A stretch of 64,000 nt of DNA, taken from NCBI RefSeq assembly GCF_023065955.2, contig NW_026623067.1, positions 54,444,444 through 54,508,443 on the forward strand, given 5' to 3'. Of the stretch, positions 11,325 to 23,249 are shown piece after piece. Positions within the stretch are counted from its first letter, which is position 1, and each line of letters starts with the position of its first letter. Source of the DNA: Ursus arctos. Taxonomy: Eukaryota > Chordata > Mammalia > Carnivora > Ursidae. The translations under genes and the position numbers were made by a program. Under the pieces are notes generated by a model. It searched no databases, had not been told where the DNA came from, and was given only the letters and a program-made list of their open reading frames with translations.

Positions 11325-12330
11325 ACAGTGACCTTTTTTCTCATTTTTTCAAAAGTGTTTTGGCTTTTTCAGGTCTTTTGCTTTTTCATATGACTTTTAG
11401 AATCACCTTGTCAATTTTTTCAAAAAAGGTCTTCTGGGATTTTCACTGGGTTTGCCATGAAATTGTATCTGAATTTGGAGAGAATTGGCATCTTAACAAT
11501 ACTGAGTCTTCAGTTTTCTGAACATGTTTTAGCTCTCCATTTACTTAGGTCTTCTTATAAATCCACTTCAAAATTTCTCAATTTATAATTAAAATCAATT
11601 TATAATTCATTTTTTGTGTATGGAAATAATAGTTTTTAGAAAATATTAGTATTTTGAGACCTTGCTAAATAAATTCACTTATTAGTTCTAGTAGCCTGTT
11701 TTTGTGTGTGTGAGTTCTGTAAGATTTTCCTGTGTAGAGAATCATGTTTTTTGGATATACTGGCAGTTTACTTTCTTCCACTCCAATATGGATGCCTTTT
11801 ATTTCTTTTGTTTTATTGTTCTTTCTTTATTGCACTGGCTAGGACCTATAGTAAATGTTGAGTAGGGATGATAAGAGTTAACCTTCTTGCTTTGTTCCTA
11901 GCCCAAGTCAAAAAACATTCATTCTTTCAACATTAAGTGTACTGTTAGCTATAGGTTTCCTATAGATATCCTTTGTGGATATGCGGAAGTTCCTTCCAAT
12001 TCTTAGTTTGCTGAGAGTTTTTATCATGAATGGGTATAAAATTTTGTCAGTTCTATTTCTGCATCTATTGGAATGATGCTACGGTTTTTCTTATTTAGTT
12101 TGCTGACAGTGAACTACACTGATTGACTTTCAAATGTTGAACCAACTTTTCCTTCCTGGGATTAATCCCACGTGGTGATGATATATTACTGTATTATATA
12201 TTGCTAGTGCAATTTGTTCATGTTTTGTTAAGGGTTTTTGCATCTCTGTTCATGAAAGATATTGATCTACAGTTTTCTTACAATATCTGTTTTTGGTTCT
12301 CATATTAGTTAGTGTGGTTTCACCCGTACC
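11325..12330 (-). mobile_element. Old L1 ORF2 reverse-transcriptase region, reverse, decayed
   Basis: The + strand follows antisense L1 ORF2 across the RT core in order: CAGGTCTTTTGCTTTTTCAT, AATCACCTTGTCAATTTTTT, TTGGCATCTTAACAATACTG, CCTTTTATTTCTTTTGTTTT, GCACTGGCTAGGACCTATAG, TGCTGAGAGTTTTTATCATG, AGTTTTCTTACAATATCTG. Indels and stops are dense, so nothing is coding. It may be the same insertion as the piece at 10770-10990, because the two are in collinear antisense order. Confidence 0.8.
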
Positions 12331-12719
12331 CAGATACACATTATTAACTCTACTTATTTCTGAAGTGTTCTCAAACTTCATGTATTATATTTTTTATCTT
12401 ATGTATTGTGTTTTATTTCCTATCCCCTTTAATCTTCAAATGTGTCACTAAGTTGACCTCTGTGTGTATAAGTCTTCTTCTCTAATATGACTATCAAACA
12501 AAACCACAAACAAACATGGTGAAGATATGAACTATCATCTAGCCTTTCAGTCCTCCTTAATTTTCCTAAAAAAGTCAACAACAAGTGGAAAGAATGGTAT
12601 AGTGGAAAGAGGGGTGTTTGTGTAAGAGTTTTGGATTTCAGTCCTTGTTTTGCATCTACCTTCCTATATGCCACCGTTAATTGGATAAATTCTGTGTTCT
12701 AGAAACTGTATTTAAATAT
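12331..12719. other. No gene; AT-rich
   Basis: Possibly further unrecognisable L1 decay on the left side, otherwise nothing identifiable. Confidence 0.5.
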
Positions 12720-12880
12720 ACTTTATACATTTTGTCTCATAGTCGTTCTTACATCATCTATATAATGTGTTCGTATTTTTTCATTAAAAGGTAAGGAAAT
12801 CAAAGTTTAGATAAATGAATTAGCTTGTCCAAGATAATACTCTCAGCAGGGATTTGAAGCAAGTCTTCTCCATGTATTAT
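12720..12880 (-). mobile_element. MIR SINE fragment
   Basis: Reverse MIR: AAAGTTTAGATAAATGAATT then AGCTTGTCCAAGATAATAC, followed by AGCAGGGATTTGAAGCAAG. Ancient and diverged. Confidence 0.6.
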
Positions 12881-14004
12881 GTTGAACTGCATTCTAAGGC
12901 ATAGGCGATAGCTTCACCTGACCCCACTGGCTTTTGACCACACTATTCTCTTGATATGGCAAGTCTGGGGAGGCCTGGTCTAATTTTGCCTTGTTTATTA
13001 TCAAACAAAATATCTCTTTGCTCGCACTCAGTGCCATGGAAAAAGGTCTTGGTATGGGCAGAGTTGTCAAGTGGATGGCAAAATCCTTTCCATTTTGGAC
13101 CTCACTTGTCTTGTAGACCCAGAAGGTGAAGCTCCCTTCCATTGATAGGGAAGTATCTATGGGCTGGTAGAGCTTATGGCTAAGAATCTATGAAGTACTT
13201 AGTAGAGGACCCCCACCCCCAACCCCATACATAGTTTAGGTCACACAAGGGATGAAGAACCAGGGGTGGCATGTGGCGGAGTGGGAAGAATGAAGTAGCT
13301 ACGAGGTATGCAGAAGGTCAGTGGGTACAAAAGGGAGTAGTGAAGGGATGTGTGTGAGAGACAGAGCTTTGAGTATGTTTCCTTTTCTCAGTTCTCTCTT
13401 ATTCAGAATATGTAAGCTGGAGGCCTAGGAGCCTGCTTGTCACGATTTAGAGAACACTGTCTCAGGGGGCATCTTCGGGATTTGGAAAAGCTGAGGAGGA
13501 TGGAACTGCTGAGGAGGATGGAACTGCTCAAGGAGTCTCCCGCTCATTTCTCTACTACTCAGTTCCTATACTTTTTTCCTGAGATGCCAACTTGATAATG
13601 TCTCTAGGGTATGTTGTCTCGGACTCAGGAAAGCCTAGAGATAATTCAACTTCCCCTTCCTGGCTCATTCTATCATGGCCTCCAATTGCATTTCCATAGC
13701 CTCTTGTACTCTGCTAGCCTGGAGGCAAACAGAGCACTGACTCCCTCCAGCTCTCCCTGCCCTGGCAGCGCCCATCCTGCATTCCCTCCTTACTACCCAC
13801 TGCTCTGGAGCTGCTGAGGCTCCAGTGTCCCCTGTACGGCCTCTCATCCTCATGTCATCTGTGCCAGTTCTCATCATAGAACATCCTTATGGCTATGATT
13901 TCACTTGCTGAAAATTACTGGTACTCAAGATCCTAGAGTGGTCAGGCCTAGGCACCTTCTTTATTTCAGTGCTGGGGGGGAGGACTATTTTCTGATCATA
14001 GGAA
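12881..14004. other. No gene; contains an 18-bp tandem duplication
   Basis: Single-copy in appearance. GCTGAGGAGGATGGAACT is present twice in perfect tandem at 13490-13507 and 13508-13525. Open frames here (up to 82 codons) show no domain. Confidence 0.6.
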
Positions 14005-14530
14005 CATCTGAAAATAAAGAAAAGCATAAAGGGAAATAAAAGTCACCCATAGCATGCCACCCAAAGATCACTACTGCCAACATTTTGTTGTATTGCCTTG
14101 TTTCTTAGTTTTAAAAATGCATTCTTCAGTCAAGGTTCCTATCCTGTTTTGTCACTTCATATTTTATCAAGAGCTTTTTATCCTGTCTTTAAATATCATT
14201 TGAAGATAAATTATTAATGGCCACAGAGTATTCTGTTGTATGGATGCAAAATAATTTAGTCAGTCCACCGTTGTTGGACATGGCATTGCATTTAGGGAAG
14301 CCTCCTAGAATTGGGGTTTTGGGGAAAATTGGAATGTTTTAAAGGGTTGTCGTGTATACTGCCAAATTCTTTCACAGAGAGCTTGTCCCAGTGTGTGCTC
14401 AGAGCCAGTGTACCTGGGATTGCACATCCAACCACGTCAACAAAGTGTTTCAGTTTTTATATTTGCCAATAACATAGGTAACAGGGAGCAATTCCTCGAA
14501 TCAGTCAATTTGTTAATCAGTGAGTGTTGG
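14005..14530 (-). mobile_element. Old L1 (L1M-type) 3' fragment, reverse
   Basis: The landmarks of an old L1 3' region appear in antisense order: AAAGTCACCCATAGCATGCC, CTGCCAACATTTTGTTGTAT, TTAATGGCCACAGAGTATTC, GTTGTATGGATGCAAAATAA, TTGTTGGACATGGCATTGCA, TATACTGCCAAATTC. Diverged and non-coding. Confidence 0.65.
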
Positions 14531-14660
14531 AGTTTTGGCTCTGCCACTTGTTGTTTATGTTACCTTTCACATCAAGTCTCTTTTCCTGTGACAACAAAAT
14601 GGAAAATTTAATAGTACTTCCCCCAATAGAACGGATATAGTCATAACAGCTTCTTTGTTT

Positions 14661-14863
14661 TTTGTTTTTGTTTTTTGTTTTTAAAGACTTTATTTATTTA
14701 TTTGGCAGAGAGAGACAGCGAGAGAGGGAACACAAGCAAGGGGAATGGGAGAGGGAGAAGCAGGGCCGGGAAGGGAGCCCGATGTGGGGCTCGATCCCAG
14801 GACCTTGGGATCATGACCTGAGCCGAAGGCAGATCCTTAAGGGCTGAGCCACCTAGGTGCCCC
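14661..14863 (-). mobile_element. Carnivore SINE (SINEC)
   Basis: The reverse head ends at 14863 (GGGGCACCTAGGTGGCTCAG in sense), with a T-rich tail at the left. A 16-bp target duplication (AACAGCTTCTTTG[T/C]TT) flanks it at 14645-14660 and 14864-14879. The body is intermediate between the older and the youngest copies in this window. Confidence 0.95.
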
Positions 14864-14907
14864 AACAGCTTCTTTGCTTTCATTTCAAAGCACTTAAAAG
14901 ACAAAAA

Positions 14908-15319
14908 AGATTTATTTATTTTATTTTATTTTTTTAAAGATTTTATTGATTTTATTTATTTACTTGAGATAAGGAGAGAGAGAAAGTGCACAAGCAGGGG
15001 GAAGGGGTCAGAGGGAGAGGGAGAAGCAGACTCCCTGATGAGCAGGGAGCCTGGCACGAGGCTTGATGCCAGGACCCTGGGATCATGACCCAAGGCAAAG
15101 GCAGATACTTAACCAACTGAGCCACCTAGGCGCCCCTTTATTTATTTAAAGAGAGAGAGTGTGAGTGAGCATGGGGGGAGGGGCAGAGAGAGAGAGGGAG
15201 AGAGAGAATGTCAAGCAGATTCTGTGCTGAGTGGGGAGCTCAACATGGGGCTCAATTTCATCACCCTGAGATCATGATCTGAGCCAGATGCTCAACCTGC
15301 TGAGCCACCCAGGTGTTCC
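14908..15319 (-). mobile_element. Outer carnivore SINE, split by a younger SINE
   Basis: The tail fragment (14908-14920) and body (15137-15319, head end near 15319 as GGAACACCTGGGTGGCTCAG in sense) form one older SINE. They are separated by a second SINE in the same orientation. The outer body has a longer GA-rich region and more changes than the inner one, consistent with greater age. The likely outer target duplication is CAAAGCACTTAAAAG (left) against CAAGGTACTTTTGAT (right), imperfect. Confidence 0.88.
14921..15136 (-). mobile_element. Inner carnivore SINE nested in the outer SINE
   Basis: A complete SINE inserted in the AT-rich tail of the outer copy. TTTATTTATT at 14911-14920 and 15137-15146 serves as the target duplication. 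The tRNA-like head ends at 15136 (GGGGCGCCTAGGTGGCTCAG in sense). Confidence 0.9.
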
Positions 15320-17883
15320 TCAAGGTACTTTTGATGATTAAATAAAATAAGGAATGTAAAAATATTTTGTAAACCATAGAGTACCTTCCATGCATATTGA
15401 GCCCTGCTGCATGGCCAATAATATTTTAGGCCCTTGAGGGTGGCGTGATTTAAGGAATTAGTGGAACATAATTTTTGCAAATGAAGAACTTCAAGAATTG
15501 GTGCTGTTTTACATGTGGCATCATCACAGCAACCACATGTCCAGGATTTCCTGCAACTGTCATCCTTTTCCCTGCAAATTCCATGTGTCAGACACTGTGT
15601 CTCAATTTTTGGTTCACAAATACATTAATCAGACACAATGCCTGTTTTATAAGAACATTCATAAACTTGATTGAGGTTAATTGTCTTAGGAATTATTTCT
15701 GTAATCATGTTAATTTTTTTTAGTTTTGAAAGATGTGAAAGGCTAGTTGTCTGAACATAGCACTTTTGTCACTTTTGGTGAGCCTGACATATAGGGGTGT
15801 GTGTGTGTGTGTGTGTGTATGTGGGTGAATATCTGTTTACAAATATATTTTTAATTGGTAAAAATGCTCTCTTTCAGGAGTTGTATTAACATGATCAGTT
15901 TCATTTCTCCCTCCTTTGATATAAAGTTGATTTTGAATCAACTAAACACAAAGGAGTGCCTTGTCTCAGATGTTTTCTTTCTTTCCTTTTTAAAAAACTT
16001 TCCAGAAATTTGATCCAGCCAAGCAAAAATCTTCAATCTTAGCCAAAAGTTTGTTCTCAATTATAAATTGATACTATCCTATAGTCTTGTCCCAAAGAAA
16101 TAGTTTTTGCTAAAGATAGAGGTTCTGTAAAATAAAGCATTTTCATAAAGAAAATATAAAAATATTGTTTCTGCAATGTTACTGAGTGAGGTAGCAAGTT
16201 TAGCCCACGGGTGTCCACACAAGCAGGGCTCCTGAAGGAGGAACAAATGTTATTTTCAGTGATTACTCTGTCACTTGCAATCCTGTGCTTTGTCTGATGC
16301 AGAACAACAGGGTTAATGGATTTTGATAGGAAATGTGTGCCCTGGGTCTTACCACACATAAGGTTTTAAATGAGTGCGTCATTAAAAACACAGTACTTAT
16401 GTGTCAAATTATTCTTGGTCTTTTCTGACATAAGCAATAAGCAGAAAACTCCTAAATGGTGATTCCAAGGGCCTGCTGCTATCACTGTACCTGACGTAAA
16501 CATAACACCAAACTTAAGAATTTCTAGCTTCAGAGGCCTACACCTGGATTCTGAGGCCCCCCTGGAAGGGCCTTCTGGAAATTGGATGGGGAAGCTGAAA
16601 GGAATGGGGCTCTTCTCCATCCCTGGCCATCCTTCTCCCTTCTTTTATCCCACTCCTCTTCTACCACTGAGAGGCCCTGTGCATCCTTCCCTCGGGAACC
16701 TGAGGCTCCAAGAATGGGTGTTGAAGGCCAGATGCTCCCCTACCTTACCATGCAAACCTTTACCCTCTCCGTTTCTGCCCCACGGCCAAGTGGGATTGGT
16801 GGGATGCAGATTATCTGGAAAAATTTTCAACAGATAATTTCCTGAATAGATAACTCAAGGAGTTACCAACAAACAAATAATGCCCTGGTGAGGCCTAATC
16901 ATTCCTCCTCATATGGAAGTGGGGAAAATAGAGAAAAGCTTGTGCTGAATCAAGATTTGTTGTTCTTTGACGACTCAGTCATTGGCAGGTTCTGACATTC
17001 TCCTACCTGGCTACACCTTTGAGTGAACATGATATCAAGGAAAGAAATGAGAGCCAAGTGCCTGTTCCTGCCCCACAGAGGCACTTTGTTGCAGAGAGTC
17101 TCAGCTGAGGTGTGAAAGGAAGATAACATTACCTCAGAATATCTAGAGTTTCTGCTGCAGTTCCCTACTGACTGCCTTACTGAAAAGAGTATCCTGAGAG
17201 AGCCATGATTTTGATAGAAAAGTGGTGTATCCCTTAGATTGGGTGGAGGTAGAAAAAAGTTAGGAACAACTTTGTTGGTGAAGTTTATAATGCCATGGGC
17301 CAGTGATCTTGTGCTGATTTGCATGGCCAGACTAGCTTGCCCTGTGTATGAGTCAGGTTTGACGGGAAAAGCAGAAATGGTAGGAGATAGATATTACCAG
17401 AAGGGATTGGTTTAAATGATTGTGCAAGCTGAAATCCCTGGGCAGACAGTCTGGGGCGGGCGGGGGGGAGATGGAGAGCAGGCTAGGATCCCCCAGGCAC
17501 AGTTGGAAACTGTTACAGGTAGGCAGGGAGGAAAGCTCCTGTGCGGGCACAGCAATGGTAAATCAGATGCACCTTGGAAGATGGCTCAGGGAGTGCCCGA
17601 GTCTTCCTCACAGGGCTGCCACTGATTAAACCAGGCCTACCAAGATAATCCGAAAGTCAGTGAATTAAGGATTTTAATTCAGCCTGCAAATCCCTTCATA
17701 GCAGCGCCTAGATGAGTGTTTGATTGAATAACTAGGAGGTGTGTATATGCTACAAAATGGCTGCCACCCCCCCTCCTGTCCTCATAATTTAGCGTACCCA
17801 GTTTGGCATACCAAAAAAACATCACTCACTCATTTCCTCCCTCCCATTGTCCCTCCGTCCCACCTTCCCTTCCTTCCCAAAGA
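15320..17883. other. No gene; single-copy sequence with one GT microsatellite
   Basis: Reading frames here (up to 124 codons on the minus strand at 16950-17324) show no recognisable domain or splice support. Overlapping frames of 60-90 codons in three phases near 16582-16845 look like chance openness in GC-richer DNA. Confidence 0.6.
15797..15818. repeat. (GT)n microsatellite
   Basis: Eleven GT units, then an interruption (ATGTGGG). Confidence 0.9.
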
Positions 17884-18192
17884 GATTCAGAACTTTTTTT
17901 TTTTTTTTTAAGATTTTATTTATTTATTTGACAGAGATAGAGACAGCCAGCGAGAGAGGGAACACAAGCAGGGGGAGTGGGAGAGGAAGAAGCAGGCTCA
18001 TAGCAGAGGAGCCTGATGTGGGGCTCGATCCCAGATCACCGGGATCACGCCCTGAGCCGAAGGCAGACGCTTAACCGCTGTGCCACCCAGGCGCCCCAGA
18101 ACTTTTTTTTTTAATAATAATTTTATATTATGTTAGTCACCATACAGTACATCCCTAGTTTTTGATGTAAAGTTCCATGATTCAGAACTTTT
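17884..18192 (-). mobile_element. 5'-truncated young L1 tail with its own target duplication
   Basis: GATTCAGAACTTTT is present at 17884-17897 and again at 18179-18192 and bounds the whole block. Inside, 18108-18178 is the reverse complement of the last ~75 bp of the carnivore L1 3' UTR (ATATTATGTTAGTCACCATA; TTTTTGATGTAAAGTTCCAT). This matches the 3' ends at 23.5 kb and 60.0 kb. A SINE later entered its poly(T). So this is a severely truncated L1 insertion, then a SINE insertion at the same A-rich target. Confidence 0.88.
17904..18097 (-). mobile_element. Young ursid-type SINE inside the truncated L1 tail
   Basis: Complete element with its reverse head at 18097 (GGGGCGCCTGGGTGGCACAG in sense) and body GGCTCAGGGCGTGATCCCGG. 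The target duplication AGAACTTTTTTTTT lies at 17889 and 18098, within the poly(T) of the L1 tail. Confidence 0.95.
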
Positions 18193-19329
18193 GATTTGAG
18201 ACTTAGAATTCAAGCATTTCCAAAGTGTGGATTGGATTTCTTGGAATGCTTTTTCTTGGAAAACTTCATGCTGTAAGCTAGAACTGTGTTGGCATGTCCT
18301 CCATGTCCAAGTGCTCCTTTGGCCTTTTCCCTTCATTTCAAGATGACTGTTCATCCTCACACTCAAGACACTGGCCACTCTATGTGCTACCCCATCTCCA
18401 AATCACTGCAAGTTGGGCTGTCAAGTCCAGGAGCATGGTAGGCAAAGATTTATGTAACTGGAGACACAACCACCAAACACTCAGAAGAATGACTTTAATA
18501 TGGAAATCTCTCCCCTCGCCAAATCTGTGCGCATGGAGCAGCCACAACAAACAGGGCTATAAACAATGGGAATTGTGCTGACTGCCCAGCACACACAGAT
18601 GCAGCAGCTTTCCAGATTCATTTTAACAAAGGGATGAATCAGACTTGTTGGCCAACAATCCCACATTGTCTTCCCACTGTCCCCTCAAATGGGGCAACAT
18701 TCTCTGAGCTCTGAGAAGCACTGACTACTTGGGTGTGAAGCTCTTTGGGATGGTCAGTAGATAAATGCCAACTCTCCCGTGATCCAGACTTGCTTGACAC
18801 TTGATCTGAACATTATACAAAGAGGGCAGCGTTAAATTTGGTCCAAATAATGATCATCTTGGGAAGGCTCTTTAATCAATAAAGCAAGTCCAGAGGTCTG
18901 ATCTGGGAGATGTGTAGAAGGTCTGACAGATACTCAGCCCAGTGCCTCAAACTGGGAGACCATTTGCCTCTTTTTTCCTCCTCAGTGTTTAGCTGATGTA
19001 ATGACACGTTCGTGTAATTACAGTCTGTTTTTTACCCTGAGATAATAGGGGAAGCCTGGGCAACTTGAGTGTAGGAGTGGAAAATGTGCAGATCATTTAC
19101 TGTAACGACTACACAACCTTGGCAATGAACAGTGGGGTCAGAATCCTATGACAGAGTTGTTTGTCTTAGGCCTTAGCATCTAAGAGCAACATGGTGTCCA
19201 GGTTCCTACCTTGGTGAGGGAATCTTTAATAGGGAAAACAGGTCTCTTTCCTCATGGTCCTGGGAAGAGGTACCCAGAATGTTCCCTGTTCTTCGCTCTT
19301 TCCCTCCTGTGATCTTAGAGAAAGATGGG
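18193..19329. other. No gene
   Basis: Single-copy in appearance, with only short frames (under 100 codons) without recognisable content. Confidence 0.6.
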
Positions 19330-19640
19330 GAACTTTATTTATATCTAGCCAGATAGTGAATATCTTAGGCTTTGTGGGCCATGAGATAGCTGTTGCAGCT
19401 ACTCAACTGTGCCATTGTAACTAAATCTCAGCCACAAGCAGCATGTGAATGAACAAGTGGGCCATGTTCCAATACAACTTTATTTATCAATACTGAAACA
19501 TTTTAATTTCATGTTATTTTTACTTTTGATAAAATGCTCTTTTGATTTTAAAAACCATTCTTAGCTTGTAGGCCATGTTAAAACAGGTAGTAGGCTGGAT
19601 TTGGCCCATGGGCTGTGGGTGTTAAACATTGTCTTAGAGT
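19330..19640 (-). mobile_element. hAT-Charlie-like DNA transposon
   Basis: The sequence reads TAGCCAGATAGTGAATATCT, TTAGGCTTTGTGGGCCATGA, GCAGCTACTCAACTGTGCCA, CCAATACAACTTTATTTATC and GGATTTGGCCCATGGGCTGT. In that order these are characteristic of a common mammalian hAT-Charlie element. About 70 bp near 19490-19560 looks foreign to or divergent from the family. Strand follows my recollection of the consensus and is tentative. No transposase frame survives. Confidence 0.7.
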
Positions 19641-22600
19641 ATTTTTGGATGCCACTTAGAATTTGAAAGGGCAGGTATGTGAGGGTTCCTTCCAGATCTA
19701 AGGGCCTGACATTTGGTCAGAAGCCCTAGACCTGGTCTTAGTTTTCTCATGTGCTCTCTGAGGCCATCCTTATTTCCCTACCACCGCGATATACAATGAT
19801 GTAGAATGGTTGAAAAGTCTGCAAAGAACCATATGTTCAAGTTCAAACATCTTTTTTTTTTTTAATTTTGACTTCCATTTTTTCTCACGTTCATTGTGGT
19901 TTTAAAACATTTTGTTCCTTCTTAGCCACCTGTACTGAGAGTTTTGTTGGTGTTGAGGATTGTAGTAGTTTGAGTGAGATAAGCTTGTGATAGATTTTGA
20001 AGTGTGAAAAGTCACTGAATGTCAGCATGCTGATGGGGCCATCTGAGGTTTTGCTGGTGCTACTTCAGCCAGCCTGGGCGCCCAGCAGAGCCCACTTAAA
20101 AGCTTTGTCTTGTCCATTTCTCTGCTCATGTCTCTGCATAGAAGAAATCCTTTCTCTAATGTCTTTTCATTTCCACTGTGATATATTGCTTTTGTGAAGC
20201 TTTAAATGAAAGAAATACTTTTGAACATCTATGTGTCAGACGTAATTCTGTACTTGAAAATGTGATAAGGTCTTTGGATAACATTCCTTGTGAGAATTTA
20301 ACCACAACTTGTAATTTTTGTTTTCCTTAGGTCTTAGCCACCTTTAACATGCTTTTAATTTTACTACTTCTGCTCAGAGGATTTCAAGGCCCCATGACCT
20401 CAAATAAAAGAGAAATATAGAGGCATAAGAAAACGTGAGAGTGGGTCACAAAGGGCCCCCTCTCGCCTTTGTCTGCATTGATTCTGTCCTTACAAAAGAG
20501 CTGGGAGATAAGCTTACAACTGTTTGTCATCCCTTTGGCAGAGAATAGGACTGCACCAACAGTGGCCTCTCCCTGATATTCTTTGGCAATGGAAGACAGA
20601 AGGGAACACTTTTGTCGATTTTAATGCACTGAGGTTTGGAAAGGATTTTGAAGTACAGTTTATGGTAAATTAGATTGAAAATCATAGTATCATTCTTCAG
20701 TCAGATGACACATGGCCTCTGAAAATGCTCAGAAGCTTTATCATTCATGTGCCAAACTTCAGCAAGTGAGCGAGGCCTCAGCCTCCTCTGCCTAGACACA
20801 CAGAGGACCCAAGGCCCAGTTGAGTCTCCAGTAGGCCAGGGAACAGTCCATGGCCCCAGAGAGAGTCCAGCCCTGTGCTGTTCTTGCTGTTAATGGTTGT
20901 TGCCGGTTCAGAGTCATTTTCAACACCAGGGAAGCAGCTTTTGTGTGTTCCACTTACTCACAGATAGGTGGAGACAGCCTTGAGTTTGGCTCAGGTTTTC
21001 CTAGTCTAGAGGGTAAGGGGACTGATGGGGTTTGGGATTTCATAACAGTGACAAAGAATTTGCTCTGCTGTGCTTTACTGTCACCTGTAAATGTGATGTG
21101 ATGGCTTATGTCACACTGCTTGCTGCGGAGGGACGTGCTGGCCTAGAACCCCCGTTCTGGGTACACACTCCTGTTCTTTCTCTGCACCCGCCCTACCCAC
21201 CTGCTCAAGTGAGTCATGGCGCTTTTGTCTTTGCCCTCTCTCTCTCCAACACATCCACGCCCACGTGTGCGTGCACACATAAATTCACGATTGCCCCGCA
21301 CAAGATCAAAGGCCAGACGTGATGCCCATCCACCAGCTACACAGAGCGCGATCGCACCTAGACGTGCAGGTGACAGGAAAGGCCGCTGTCGGACTGAGAT
21401 GGAGTGCACCCTCAGAACCTTTAGCCCCAGGCCTCTGTTCCTCTCGTTTGCTGGTCAGGTGAATACTAATAAGAGTTTGCATTTCTCTTCCCTTTCTTAC
21501 CTTGCATCAAGAAGCAGAATGATCGGTTCCATGTAAAATATGACAAGCATTCATTTATTATTATCAAATAGTGATTGAATGACTAACATTCAGGCACTGA
21601 GTGAGAGATTAGGGATAAGAGTGATAAGAAAAATGATAGGCCGCTCAGGATGTGTCAGTAATTAAGCTGTGTGACCTTGGGCGAGTTACTGAACTTCTCT
21701 GGAACTGGACCTAATCTCTGGTATTGGCCTTTTCTCTGATGATGTTAGAATTCAGCAGACATGGGGGAGGGGGAGGGGAGGATAGCTTCGGTGTCAGTGG
21801 CAGAAATGACTCCTGAAATGATGTTCTGTTAAGTGGCAGATTATCCAGAGAGAAGAGTGAGAAAACCGTAAATAGGACAGTGTCCACGTGGACATGAGAA
21901 GAAAGCAGCCCATTGCCAGGGGAACTAACTGGAAGTGGAAGTTCTCTTTGAAAAACGGTAATTTGCTTCTTTCGTGATAAGATGCTTGTCTGTCATATAG
22001 GTCATTTACAGAGGAAGGAGGAGGAGGAAGGTGTCCTCTTTTTGGATGGTTGTTGCCTGGTCTTGTGTCTCTTCACTGAATAGGCCAAGGGATCTAAGTA
22101 CCTTTTAGCAGATGGATGCTGCTTGAGTTTTGAGGATTTAGAATATAAGTGGAGTGGGGGAAGCAAAACAAGTCTGGAAGCCCCTAGAAGCTGCCTTGCA
22201 TCACACTCTTTAGTGTCTCGGTATGTCTCTGTTTGCTTGTTTCTGCAAAGGGGGCTGATGGAATTCTGCATGGGAAGGTGCTTATACTCTTCACCGTGGC
22301 CTCACGTGCGCGTTGACTTCACTCCTCCAGGGAGGCAGATAGAAAGAAGGCAGATGCTTATTTGTGCCTTTGGTAATGGGCTGTCCTGTGAACAGCCTGT
22401 GTGTGAGAAGTTTTTAGACTATGGCCCTGGTCCATCTAGGGTGACTTTTGATTCATCTTTTAGGAGACTTTCAGCCTTGAGGTCCTTCGAACTCATAGCA
22501 GGTATACAGGTTGTCATTATAAATATCACTGGTCATACTCAGTGCAGCCTTCTGCACGTGTGAGCTGGACCTATCTCTAAGGAATGTGTCACTCTGATGA

Positions 22601-23249
22601 CTGGCCTGACCAGCTCTTACAAGCATGAAACGTTACTGAAGCAGGCGTGGGGGTTCTAGATGCGCAGAGTTAGTGCTTCTCAGGTGGTTGGCTTTGTAGA
22701 TGAAGTACTTATCTATGTGAGTGGTTGATTCTTCCATCGAGTTATCTCTAACCTTTCAGGATGAACTTAAGAATGAAACAGCAGTTTCTTTATTCTTTGT
22801 GCCAATAGAATATTGAAGGAGTCTTGCTGTATTGTGCATTGAAAGCCCTTATTAGCAATGCAAGCACTTCGGAAGGCAGTGAGTGAGTCATATAAGGTCC
22901 AGAAATAGTACTGAGGAAAATTGCTTTTATGTAATTTTTTCTCAGAATATCACGCTGTGAATACTTATCATTTCAGCAGGAGCACGTAGGAAAGATGACA
23001 TCTTCCAGGGCCCACAGGGATGCACTGTCTCCCAGAGCCATGTCACTGCCTCCAAGGCTTCCAGGAGCCACCAGCAGCTTTAGGGCAGCTGTTGAGGCAC
23101 AACAGGGGAGTGAACAGTGAAGGAAAGCCTAAGAAGTGACTTCTGTCTGCAATTTTGATAGCATTGCATTCAGCACATATGCTCCAAAAAGGTGACACTT
23201 AGGTTTATTTTTTGTCAGTTTTGTTTTGCTTCCAAAAACAGAATCTTGA
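19641..23249. other. No gene; single-copy sequence
   Basis: 3.6 kb without a supportable gene. A short MIR-like patch (GTGTGACCTTGGGCGAGTTA) lies near 21669-21689. A modest CpG-containing stretch lies near 21250-21375 but is too small and sparse for a CpG island. The longest open frame (22123-22563 plus, 146 codons) shows no domain, signal peptide or repeat, and I do not call it. Confidence 0.6.

Noticed and set aside
21230..21400. CpG-containing stretch considered as a CpG island or promoter
   Set aside because: Too short and CpG density too low over 200 bp, with no transcription start features nearby.
22123..22563. 146-codon plus-strand frame
   Set aside because: No recognisable family or motif and ordinary composition. 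A single open frame of this size is expected by chance in 64 kb.
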